A stretch of 44,672 bases of DNA from an uncultured Bacilli bacterium (GTDB lineage Bacteria; Bacillota_I; Bacilli_A; RF39; UBA660), in assembly GCA_934153655.1 (NCBI GenBank), contig CAKPFH010000004.1, positions 1-44,672 of the forward strand, given 5' to 3'. This document shows positions 1 through 8,291 of the stretch, piece by piece. Positions within the stretch are counted from its first letter, which is position 1, and every line of letters starts with the position of its first letter. The notes beneath the pieces are model-generated. The model was not told where the DNA came from, did no database searches, and was given only the letters and a program-made list of their open reading frames with translations. A program made the translations under genes and the position numbers.

Positions 1-105
1 AAGTAATTATTAATAAATTTTAACATCTAAATCAACTCCATTTCAATTTTTTTACTCTTTAATTCTATCAAATTATTTTTATTTTTTCAAGTAGTTTTCT
101 TTTAA

Positions 106-133
106 AAAATAAAGATGTTGCCACCTTTATTTT
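106..133 (-). terminator. Rho-independent terminator of the giant surface-protein gene
   Basis: A 9-bp inverted repeat (AAAATAAAG at 106-114, CTTTATTTT at 125-133) has a 10-nt loop and is followed on the minus strand by a T-rich run. It overlaps the stop codon of the giant gene, a design seen at several gene ends in this window. Confidence 0.7.
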
Positions 134-3100
134 ATAATTATATATTGATATACACTTCCAACATAGGTGTCTTTATCATATAGTAATACTTCTAGTTTGT
201 AAGTTCCACTTTTTAAGTTTTCTTTCATATTCAAAAAATAGTTTAATTCCGATACAGCTGTATCTGCTAGAATATATTCATTTTCATTTGCTTTCGTGAA
301 ATTATTAGTTATATAATCCATTAAATCAACTGTTTCGTATTCGATTGAATAAATTGAATCATATTTTCTTCTATGTAGTTTTATTCTTAAATTTGGATTT
401 AATAAACCTGATTGGTATTTAACGTTCATATTAAGAATGTTGGTATTATTTAAGTTTTTACCGGTTGTTTTATCAATGAAATATGATTTTTCATTTATTG
501 TTAATTTCAATCCGTATAAAGTGTCCATGACATGGAAGTTTAAATTTAGAGTATCACTTGATTCTAAGCCGTAGTAAATACCATCAGGAGAACCAAAGGA
601 CTCAATTACAACTTTATAATTTCCTCCGGCTAAATTACTATTTTTAGCATTTAAAGTTATTTTTGAACTTACATTTGCAACACGAGGTGCTATATTAATT
701 CTGGTTGTTCCATCATATCTTGGGTAATAGGTTACCCCATTATAAGTATAGGAAATACCTAGTAAGTTTGTTCCTGATAAAGTATTGTTATTAGAATCAA
801 CTATAGATATTTTTAAACCTAATTTTAAATCATAGTAGTTAGTATCGTATATTGTATTACTTCCTATTGTTTGTTGAATAAAATTAGTATTTAAATTTAA
901 ATTCATGTTATTACCATTGTAGAATTCTAAGTCATTTTTATCACTGGTAATAGAAATTACAGCATGTTTATTACAATATAAGTTATAGACCATACTTTCT
1001 TGTTGAATACCAAGAACTGATATTAAAGTTTGGTTATTATTATTTCTAAGTTCTAGAAGTAAACTAGCATTTAAAACATCACTTGTGATATTACTTTCTT
1101 TAAAGTCAACAATAAAGATAAATTCTTCTTCGGCCCGTTTTTTTTCTTCATTATAATAGATATTATTAGCATTTGTATCATCATAGTTATTAGAATCTGT
1201 TGTACTTCCCATTTTAATAAATTTTGCTAGATTAATTGATACTTCATGGTTATTATTATATTCTGTTTGGTAAGTATCATGATCAGTTTGATTAACAACA
1301 TAGTAGTAATATACTGGTTTTTCTTTATTAACAAAATCTATCATAGTAATTTTAGTATTTACTGGTAGGACATAACTTGAAGTTAAGACTCTGTGGTATC
1401 CGGTTTTATAAGGATTAGTATCTTTTTCCATGTATAAAGAGTAATATGCACTTAAACTTGAATCATTTGTAATATTAACTGGACTAGAAGCAAACATTTG
1501 GTATTTTTTTCCTGGGGTCATTGAGGCTTCATATTCATCTGTATTATATAAAGCCCGAGATAAAGTTACATTAAAGTTAATCCTTTCAACTTCATTATTT
1601 AACTCATCTATTGGAGTTATAGCAACAATGGAAATAGTTACACTTCCCATTTTTCCAGCCGTTTGTAAGTTCTTTGAGTGATATAAGTAGAAAACAAAAC
1701 TACGAATAACGTTGGAGTTTTCACTTTCATAATTAGTTGTACCAATTATTGGTCTTTCGGAATTACTTGTAAACTCAGTTTCTCCAACTGTAACCCAACC
1801 TGTTTGACCAGTTTTAATAGATAAGCCCATAACATTATCTGCATCACTTGGATTGGTTGCAATTCTTGGTATTTCACTTGAAGGGACAAGACTAACCCCA
1901 TCTGCTAGATTAGCATAGTTAAAACCTAAAATTGAAAATTTTGTATTTGCCTTAGAATAGTTTAGGAAACTAAATTCTTCAATACCTAAGGTTGAATATT
2001 TAGAAGCCGTTAAGTTAACATCATATGATATTACTTGTTCTCCTATAACCCACATATAAAAATCAGAGTCACTTGGAGTTGGTTCTATATATTTAACATC
2101 TAATTTTGAAGTATCATCTTTATTTGCAAAGTTGGAATAAAATCCATTTACTTTAATATCATGATTTAACATATGAGAACCTAAAACATAACTACCTGAG
2201 GTAAAGAAATATAAATCTCCACTTGCTGGGGTTGTATCAAAGTTATATTTAGAATCATATAAAGCTGTTATTGGGTTTTTATTTTGATCTTTTAAATACA
2301 TGCCAAAGAAAGTCATCCCGGAAACATCACCATATAAAGTTACAGCTTGGTTTCTCGCAATATTGAAGTTTTTACTTTCAAGCATATATAGTCTATTATC
2401 AACATTTTTAGTAACTGTTCTATTTTCCTCATCTATTTTAACACTAGCAATTGTCTCAACTCCATCTATATCAACTAAACTAGAAAATTTCTTAACAAGA
2501 TTTGCTCCTGTTTCTAAATATAAACTAGAATTATTTTTTAATTTTAATTCATCTATTCTACTTAAAGTAAACAATACTTCTGAGAATTCGTTAGTTCTAT
2601 CTTTAGCTCCATCTAACATGATATAAGAATTACTTATAGAGAATAAATCGGCTCTTTGTAAAGAAATATTTTTCTTAATATTACTTTTAGTACCATAGTT
2701 ATTTATATAAACATTACTATAACCAGTTGTCATAGAAGCATTACCAGAACCAAAAATTGAACCAGATATTGTAAACTCATCATGGTCTTTTCCATCTATA
2801 TTAATAGTAATTCCTTTGGTTACACTTATGAAACTAAAATCGATTACTTCAGATCCTTCTTCATTGGCTTCTCCTCCTCCAAAGACAGTTCCAAGAATTA
2901 CAATATCGCCTTTTTTCAAAGTTTTATCAGTTAAGGAATTTATTCCTATATTTAAATTAGTTATTCCATATAAAACTGAGGTATTAGCGCCTCCATAGAC
3001 ATTTCCATCTATTTTAGCCCCGGCAATATTGACAATACTAGTAGAAGAATTTAAATCCTTGTCTCCAGTAGGTGCAGCATTTCCTCCCCCAAAGACATGT

Positions 3101-6100
3101 TTTGACACCTTAGTAGTTCCTTCAATGTTTAAATTAGTATTTTCTAAAACATTAGCAGCTCGACCATTTCCACCAGCATAAACACTTTTTAAAATACTTG
3201 AATCAGTTATTTTTAAATTAGTACTTTTTAAAACCCTGGCTGCATTTCCTCCTCCATAAATACTATCTAAAACTTGGGAATTATTTAAAATAACATTTGT
3301 ATTTTGATTAACAAAGCCAAGATTACCTCCCCCATAAATAGAAGTTGCTTCAGTGTTTTCTAAAACTTTTAAGTTAGTATTACCCAAAACTTTAGCTGGA
3401 TTTAATTCTCCAGTTTCATCTCCTGATACAACTGATTCTAAGCCGTTTCCTCCTCCGTAGATGTTATTTATTTTAGATGAAGTAATACTTACATTGGTAC
3501 TACCATTTACCCCGGCTGATCTTCCTCCTCCATAAAGAGAATCACTTTGTGTATTTTTAACAGTTAAAGTCGTTACAATATCACTTTCACTTGCACCAAC
3601 TGAGGCTTTATTACCACCACCATAAATACTTTTAGATATTATACTACCAGATATATTTAAGGTAACTTTATTTTTTAAAGCTCCAAGATTACCTCCGGCA
3701 TAGATATTTCCATAAACTTTGGTATTATCACTTACTTCTAGGGTTGCATTATTAAGTACTTCGGCTTTGTTTCCTCCGCCATAGAAACTTCCTTCCGTGT
3801 CATTTGTTCCAATAGTAGAAGATTTTAAAGTTACAAAAACATCATTACAACTTGCTTCATTTCCTCCTCCATATAAACTATCATTTACTTTTATATTAGA
3901 AGAATTAATATTACTTGTTGTTGTAACTGCTTGATTACCTCCTCCAAATATTAAATTAAATTCACCACTTGTTAAATCAATATTAGTAGTATTAGTCATT
4001 CCTCCTTGATTATTACCACCATATAAGTTATAAACTCTTAAATCATCAAGATTAGTTTTAAAATAAGTATTACCACTTTGATCTTTTCCTATTAAAACAT
4101 AACCATATATTTTATAATCTTCCAAAGAAACATAAGCATGAACATTAAAACTAAAGGAATAAGTACTATTATTGTTTAATGGATTTGTTCCATGCCATTT
4201 ATTTATTTCATCAACATGATATATTCCTCTTTTACCTGATACATTAGCACCAGACCAGTTAGAATCAAATAAACCATCACTGGTATAAAGATATAAATCC
4301 CATGTTGGAATATTAACACCACTTTGATTATTAATACTAACATTTATTTGTTCACTTGATGAAATACCAGTTGCTCCACTTTGATTTTGATAAGATTTAT
4401 CAAAACTTGTGGTTATTTGAATATTACTATTTGCCTTATTTTCTAAGTTTTTAATATAACTTTCTTGCACGTCCCCAGCAAGGTTTGACCCTCCAAACAC
4501 GTTTTCGATTAAAGCCGAACCTAGATTAACATTAGTTGTATTAACACCTGCTTCTGATCCTCCACCATAAAGGTTTTTAATATAACCATAATTAATATCA
4601 AGATTAGAAGTAGTTGTACTAGCTTTTAAGCCTCCTCCATACATGTTTTCAATATTAGAACCTAAAACAGTAATATTAGAAGTTGTTGTAACTCCTCCTT
4701 GGTTATTACCACCATAAAGGTTTTTGGCTCCTCCATTTGTAACTATTATATAAGAGTTTGGAATATTACCACTTAAATTAGAACCACCAAAGACATTAGT
4801 TGCAAAATTATTTAAATTAACGTTCGTGCTTTCTAAAACACTAGTTTTCTCTCCTCCTCCATAAACATTAGTAATATCACCATCATTTATGGTAACATTA
4901 GTTAAATTAGTAGTTCCACCTTGATTATTACCACCATAGACATTAGTAGAGGTACCACCTGTTGTTATAACATTAGTAGTTTCAACTTCTCCAGTTAAAT
5001 TAGAACCACCATAAATATTAGTAGATGTACCACCATTTAAATAAACATTAGTTGTTGTTGCATCAGTTTGATTACCACCACCAAAGGTATTTTCTATATT
5101 ACCTCCATTTAGATAAACTTCAATATTACCATTTGGTTTCCCACTTTTATCATTACCACCATAGACATTGGTAATTGTTCCATCATTTATTTCTACTTTA
5201 ATGTCTCCTTCAACATATGGAGTATAGGTGTCATTTCCTTCTCCTCCACCAAAGACATTTTTAATTAACCCCTTATTTACAACAACATTAGTTTTACTAC
5301 TTGATAAATTTGTTGTTTGGCTTACTCCATTAACACTACCAAAGGCTGAACCACCATAAACGGAATTATTAATAATTGGCACACTTGAACTATTTGCATC
5401 ACCTATTGTTACTAAAATACCGTCTCTTACAAATGTACCTTTATTAGTATTATTTTGGTATCCTCCCATTCCGCCACCATACACAGAATTTGAGATTTCT
5501 CCTCCACTTACTTTTATATTAGTACTTCCATAAATTGTTCCAAGTTGATTACTTCCTCCGTATAAAGAGCCATTTATAACCCCCTTAGTCATTTCAATGT
5601 TTACAGTTGAAGTGATAGAAGAACTACCTGAACCATTGTTGTTTCCTCCTCCGTAAACTGAACCTTTAATTAAACCACCATGAATTAAAATATTACTTGT
5701 TGTTGTACTAGCTGATGAGTTTATTCCAACAGCACCATAATTACCACCAGCATAAACATTACGTCTTATTAAAGCATTACCAGCAATTATAACGTTAGAG
5801 TTATTAGCAGAACCTATTCTTTCATAATTAGTGTTCCCTGTACTAGCACGCCCATTACCAATTCCAAAGACACTACCTGCTTCAACTTGGGATTCACTTT
5901 CAATTGTATTATTATTAACTAAACTTTCCTCTCCAATTGTGGCATTTCCTCCCACATAGACAAAAGTATCTCCATCAATTGTTCCAAGGGAATTACTTTG
6001 ATTACTTCCTTTAATTCCGTTTGATCCTCCAAAAACGCTATAATTAACAGTTCCACCCGTTACTTGAATAATTCTATTACCATAAGTTTCCGATCTTCCT

Positions 6101-8178
6101 GCTCCCCCTATTATAATATCAACCGAACCACCCGTCATATAAATAAAGGTATCATTATAATTAATTCTATTACTATTTGTTAAAGGTCCTCCAATTAAAT
6201 TATAAATGTAGCCCCCTTCAATAATTGCACTCCTTGGAGCATTATGCGTACCACCATTTCTTCCCCCAACATAAATACCTGTTGCATAATCATACTTATT
6301 TGAACCAAATGAACCACTTTTTACAATTGTTGTTAACGCTGAATTTATATTATTAGAAGAATTAATTGTTCCGTCCCAACTACCTGATGCACAATGTCTT
6401 ACATCAAGTAAAGAGTTATTATTAGAAACACGATCATAATCTGATCCGTATACTCCTATTCCTTCAATATAATTAGTTCCCCCACTACTTCCTGTTGCAA
6501 GACCAAAAGAATTATAAAAACCAGATTCAACCATTAATTTATATTTAGTTGGATTATTACTTCTTCCAGTTGATGAGGTATTACCACCAATAATACCAGA
6601 AAAATTAGTATAGTTATTTCCGTATCTAACAATTCCTCTTCCAAATTTCACATTATGCCAATTACCATAAAAGGTACTACCACTACTACTACCCCAACTA
6701 CTCTCTCCTGGTACAATTTCTCCATTAGTTCTAGTAGTACTTGAATATATTTTAACATTTTCAATAACTGTATCATTATAAACATAAATTGAACCGGAGC
6801 CAACACTCCAATAAGCTGAATCTATATAACTTACTCCATTATGAACGCTCGTTAAAGTAAATGGTTTATTTAAACTACTACTAAGTCCATTTGAAGTATT
6901 ACCATTTAAAACAATAATATTAGTATCTCTTGTTACCAAATAATAATAAGTAATATTAGAATCTATTATATTCAAAGATCCATCTTCCTTATAATATTGT
7001 TCCATTTTATAATAAGAACAAGTATTACTATTACAAGTACCACTTAAAATACTACCTGTATTATCATAATAATCATTAATACTATCTCCTCTATTTAAAG
7101 TTTTTAAAGTATAAAAACCTGCCATATTAGTATCAACAAAATTATCATCAATTTCAATTCGATCAAGTTCTTTTTCAATTGTTGAATTATCAAGCAAAGA
7201 CATATAACCATTATTTAAATAATAATAAGTATTATTTTCATCAAAGTTTTCATTTTCTATTTTTTCATAATAAGTACAAGTTCTATTCCACCAACCACTT
7301 GGTCTACAAGTACAATTTTGTTGCAAAGATCCATATTCATTATAATAACCACTACAACTTTCATTACGATTAATAGTTACTTGATAATAATAATTATCCA
7401 TAGGAATATCTTTATAAATATATTTTATTACATCAAGTTTTTCCATTTGTTTAGTTTTTAAATTATTAAAAGCACTTGTAAAAGAAGAATTCCTATTAAC
7501 ATACCCAACACTTGCTGTAACATAACTAGTTTTAAAATTTATTTCAATTTTATTAGGTTTAGTACCTGTATAAGTAATTGGAACCTTTACTTTTCTTTCA
7601 TAATAAGAATCATCATAACTAATAATAGCACCATTATAATCTGTTATCCAAGCATTAAAAGCCGAATCAGTTGGTCTATTAGTAAATGGATTATCAATTA
7701 AACTAAATTCCACATAATCATCACTTGTATCACTAGTACCATTATCATTAATAGGATAAGTTTTATAATAAATATATTTATCTTGTAACTCTGTTAAAGA
7801 AACATAAGAAGTTTTAGTATCTAAGTAATTACTACCTGAATAAGTAATTTTAACTTGCACAAGATTAGAATCATTATAAATATTTTTATCAACAGTAGTT
7901 GGCAAAGTATTATTACTACTACTAGTTGTATAATTAAGTCCCATATAATAGTTATAATCATTTTCTAAATCATTTACTAAAACTGTATCATTATAAATAC
8001 CACTAGCTTTATAGTTTGGATCAGTTTCAAAATCAATTACTAAATCACTATAAGTTAAAATATAAGAAACTACACTAAATGTAAGTAAAATTATAATTAA
8101 AAACAAAGATAAAATACGTAATTTTAAAGATAATTTTAAATTCATAAATTTAGAAAACAACTTATTTTTTTTATTCAT
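127..8178 (-). CDS. Giant repeat-rich surface protein, probable beta-solenoid adhesin
   Basis: This is a protein of about 2683 residues. A basic N-terminus is followed by one hydrophobic segment near residues 20-40, consistent with a signal peptide or membrane anchor. Residues of about 90-450 include a Cys-rich patch (CSGYY...CTCRPSGWW...C). From about residue 640 to 1820 runs a long series of roughly 25-residue Gly/Asn repeats of the form N-[VIL]-[YF]-G-G-[GSN], interrupted once by a roughly 140-residue non-repeat insert. The C-terminal 850 residues are non-repetitive and beta-rich in composition. No LPXTG motif is seen, so attachment is unclear. The reading frame opens at 8199, but that ATG lies only 3 nt past the -10 box, so I place the start at the ATG at 8178 (MNKKNKLF); the ATG at 8190 is also possible. 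The gene has its own promoter and terminator. The adhesin role is inference from architecture. Confidence 0.85.
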   Translation of the reverse strand: MNKKNKLFSKFMNLKLSLKLRILSLFLIIILLTFSVVSYILTYSDLVIDFETDPNYKASGIYNDTVLVNDLENDYNYYMGLNYTTSSSNNTLPTTVDKNIYNDSNLVQVKITYSGSNYLDTKTSYVSLTELQDKYIYYKTYPINDNGTSDTSDDYVEFSLIDNPFTNRPTDSAFNAWITDYNGAIISYDDSYYERKVKVPITYTGTKPNKIEINFKTSYVTASVGYVNRNSSFTSAFNNLKTKQMEKLDVIKYIYKDIPMDNYYYQVTINRNESCSGYYNEYGSLQQNCTCRPSGWWNRTCTYYEKIENENFDENNTYYYLNNGYMSLLDNSTIEKELDRIEIDDNFVDTNMAGFYTLKTLNRGDSINDYYDNTGSILSGTCNSNTCSYYKMEQYYKEDGSLNIIDSNITYYYLVTRDTNIIVLNGNTSNGLSSSLNKPFTLTSVHNGVSYIDSAYWSVGSGSIYVYNDTVIENVKIYSSTTRTNGEIVPGESSWGSSSGSTFYGNWHNVKFGRGIVRYGNNYTNFSGIIGGNTSSTGRSNNPTKYKLMVESGFYNSFGLATGSSGGTNYIEGIGVYGSDYDRVSNNNSLLDVRHCASGSWDGTINSSNNINSALTTIVKSGSFGSNKYDYATGIYVGGRNGGTHNAPRSAIIEGGYIYNLIGGPLTNSNRINYNDTFIYMTGGSVDIIIGGAGRSETYGNRIIQVTGGTVNYSVFGGSNGIKGSNQSNSLGTIDGDTFVYVGGNATIGEESLVNNNTIESESQVEAGSVFGIGNGRASTGNTNYERIGSANNSNVIIAGNALIRRNVYAGGNYGAVGINSSASTTTSNILIHGGLIKGSVYGGGNNNGSGSSSITSTVNIEMTKGVINGSLYGGSNQLGTIYGSTNIKVSGGEISNSVYGGGMGGYQNNTNKGTFVRDGILVTIGDANSSSVPIINNSVYGGSAFGSVNGVSQTTNLSSSKTNVVVNKGLIKNVFGGGEGNDTYTPYVEGDIKVEINDGTITNVYGGNDKSGKPNGNIEVYLNGGNIENTFGGGNQTDATTTNVYLNGGTSTNIYGGSNLTGEVETTNVITTGGTSTNVYGGNNQGGTTNLTNVTINDGDITNVYGGGEKTSVLESTNVNLNNFATNVFGGSNLSGNIPNSYIIVTNGGAKNLYGGNNQGGVTTTSNITVLGSNIENMYGGGLKASTTTSNLDINYGYIKNLYGGGSEAGVNTTNVNLGSALIENVFGGSNLAGDVQESYIKNLENKANSNIQITTSFDKSYQNQSGATGISSSEQINVSINNQSGVNIPTWDLYLYTSDGLFDSNWSGANVSGKRGIYHVDEINKWHGTNPLNNNSTYSFSFNVHAYVSLEDYKIYGYVLIGKDQSGNTYFKTNLDDLRVYNLYGGNNQGGMTNTTNIDLTSGEFNLIFGGGNQAVTTTSNINSSNIKVNDSLYGGGNEASCNDVFVTLKSSTIGTNDTEGSFYGGGNKAEVLNNATLEVSDNTKVYGNIYAGGNLGALKNKVTLNISGSIISKSIYGGGNKASVGASESDIVTTLTVKNTQSDSLYGGGRSAGVNGSTNVSITSSKINNIYGGGNGLESVVSGDETGELNPAKVLGNTNLKVLENTEATSIYGGGNLGFVNQNTNVILNNSQVLDSIYGGGNAARVLKSTNLKITDSSILKSVYAGGNGRAANVLENTNLNIEGTTKVSKHVFGGGNAAPTGDKDLNSSTSIVNIAGAKIDGNVYGGANTSVLYGITNLNIGINSLTDKTLKKGDIVILGTVFGGGEANEEGSEVIDFSFISVTKGITINIDGKDHDEFTISGSIFGSGNASMTTGYSNVYINNYGTKSNIKKNISLQRADLFSISNSYIMLDGAKDRTNEFSEVLFTLSRIDELKLKNNSSLYLETGANLVKKFSSLVDIDGVETIASVKIDEENRTVTKNVDNRLYMLESKNFNIARNQAVTLYGDVSGMTFFGMYLKDQNKNPITALYDSKYNFDTTPASGDLYFFTSGSYVLGSHMLNHDIKVNGFYSNFANKDDTSKLDVKYIEPTPSDSDFYMWVIGEQVISYDVNLTASKYSTLGIEEFSFLNYSKANTKFSILGFNYANLADGVSLVPSSEIPRIATNPSDADNVMGLSIKTGQTGWVTVGETEFTSNSERPIIGTTNYESENSNVIRSFVFYLYHSKNLQTAGKMGSVTISIVAITPIDELNNEVERINFNVTLSRALYNTDEYEASMTPGKKYQMFASSPVNITNDSSLSAYYSLYMEKDTNPYKTGYHRVLTSSYVLPVNTKITMIDFVNKEKPVYYYYVVNQTDHDTYQTEYNNNHEVSINLAKFIKMGSTTDSNNYDDTNANNIYYNEEKKRAEEEFIFIVDFKESNITSDVLNASLLLELRNNNNQTLISVLGIQQESMVYNLYCNKHAVISITSDKNDLEFYNGNNMNLNLNTNFIQQTIGSNTIYDTNYYDLKLGLKISIVDSNNNTLSGTNLLGISYTYNGVTYYPRYDGTTRINIAPRVANVSSKITLNAKNSNLAGGNYKVVIESFGSPDGIYYGLESSDTLNLNFHVMDTLYGLKLTINEKSYFIDKTTGKNLNNTNILNMNVKYQSGLLNPNLRIKLHRRKYDSIYSIEYETVDLMDYITNNFTKANENEYILADTAVSELNYFLNMKENLKSGTYKLEVLLYDKDTYVGSVYQYIIIK
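2740..6310 (-). repeat. In-gene tandem array of about 25-residue Gly-Gly-Asn solenoid repeats
   Basis: Degenerate units of about 75 bp encode N-x-[YF]-G-G-[GSN]-N followed by a Thr/Ser/Asn-rich strand such as TTNVTINDGDI. There are two blocks, roughly 2740-4030 and 4450-6310, separated by a unique insert. On the plus strand the units appear as recurring CCTCCTCCATA / ACCACCATA motifs. The period and the glycine turns suggest a right-handed beta-solenoid. Repeat-mediated length change is plausible but not shown. Confidence 0.85.
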
Positions 8179-8202
8179 ACTAACTACCATACTTTCCATT
8201 TA

Positions 8203-8231
8203 ATTATACCATAGCAGCCTTAATAAGTAAA
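8203..8231 (-). promoter_or_regulatory. Sigma-A-type promoter of the giant surface-protein gene
   Basis: On the minus strand TTTACT (8226-8231), a 17-bp spacer and TATAAT (8203-8208) form a good promoter with an extended -10 (TGG before the box). Transcription should begin near 8196, downstream of the first in-frame ATG, and this decides the start-codon choice. Confidence 0.7.
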
Positions 8232-8235
8232 TTAA

Positions 8236-8269
8236 AAATGGTAGTAAATTTAGAGTTTACATACCATTT
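8236..8269 (-). terminator. Probable terminator of the 849-aa surface-protein gene
   Basis: AAATGGTAGTAAA (8236-8248) pairs with TTTACATACCATTT (8256-8269) with one bulge. On the minus strand the hairpin is followed by TTTTTAATTT. It lies just before the promoter of the giant gene, which argues that the two genes are separate transcription units. Confidence 0.55.
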
Positions 8270-8291
8270 AATAAAGCAATTTATATAGTCT

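Noticed and set aside
2300..2998. Plus-strand open frames at 2300-2626 and 2816-2998
   Set aside because: They lie opposite the giant surface-protein gene, have no ribosome site or family resemblance, and are shadows of it.
2740..6310. Regular short repeats that could suggest a CRISPR array
   Set aside because: The repeats are degenerate, keep an open reading frame of Gly-rich protein and have no constant repeat with unique spacers.
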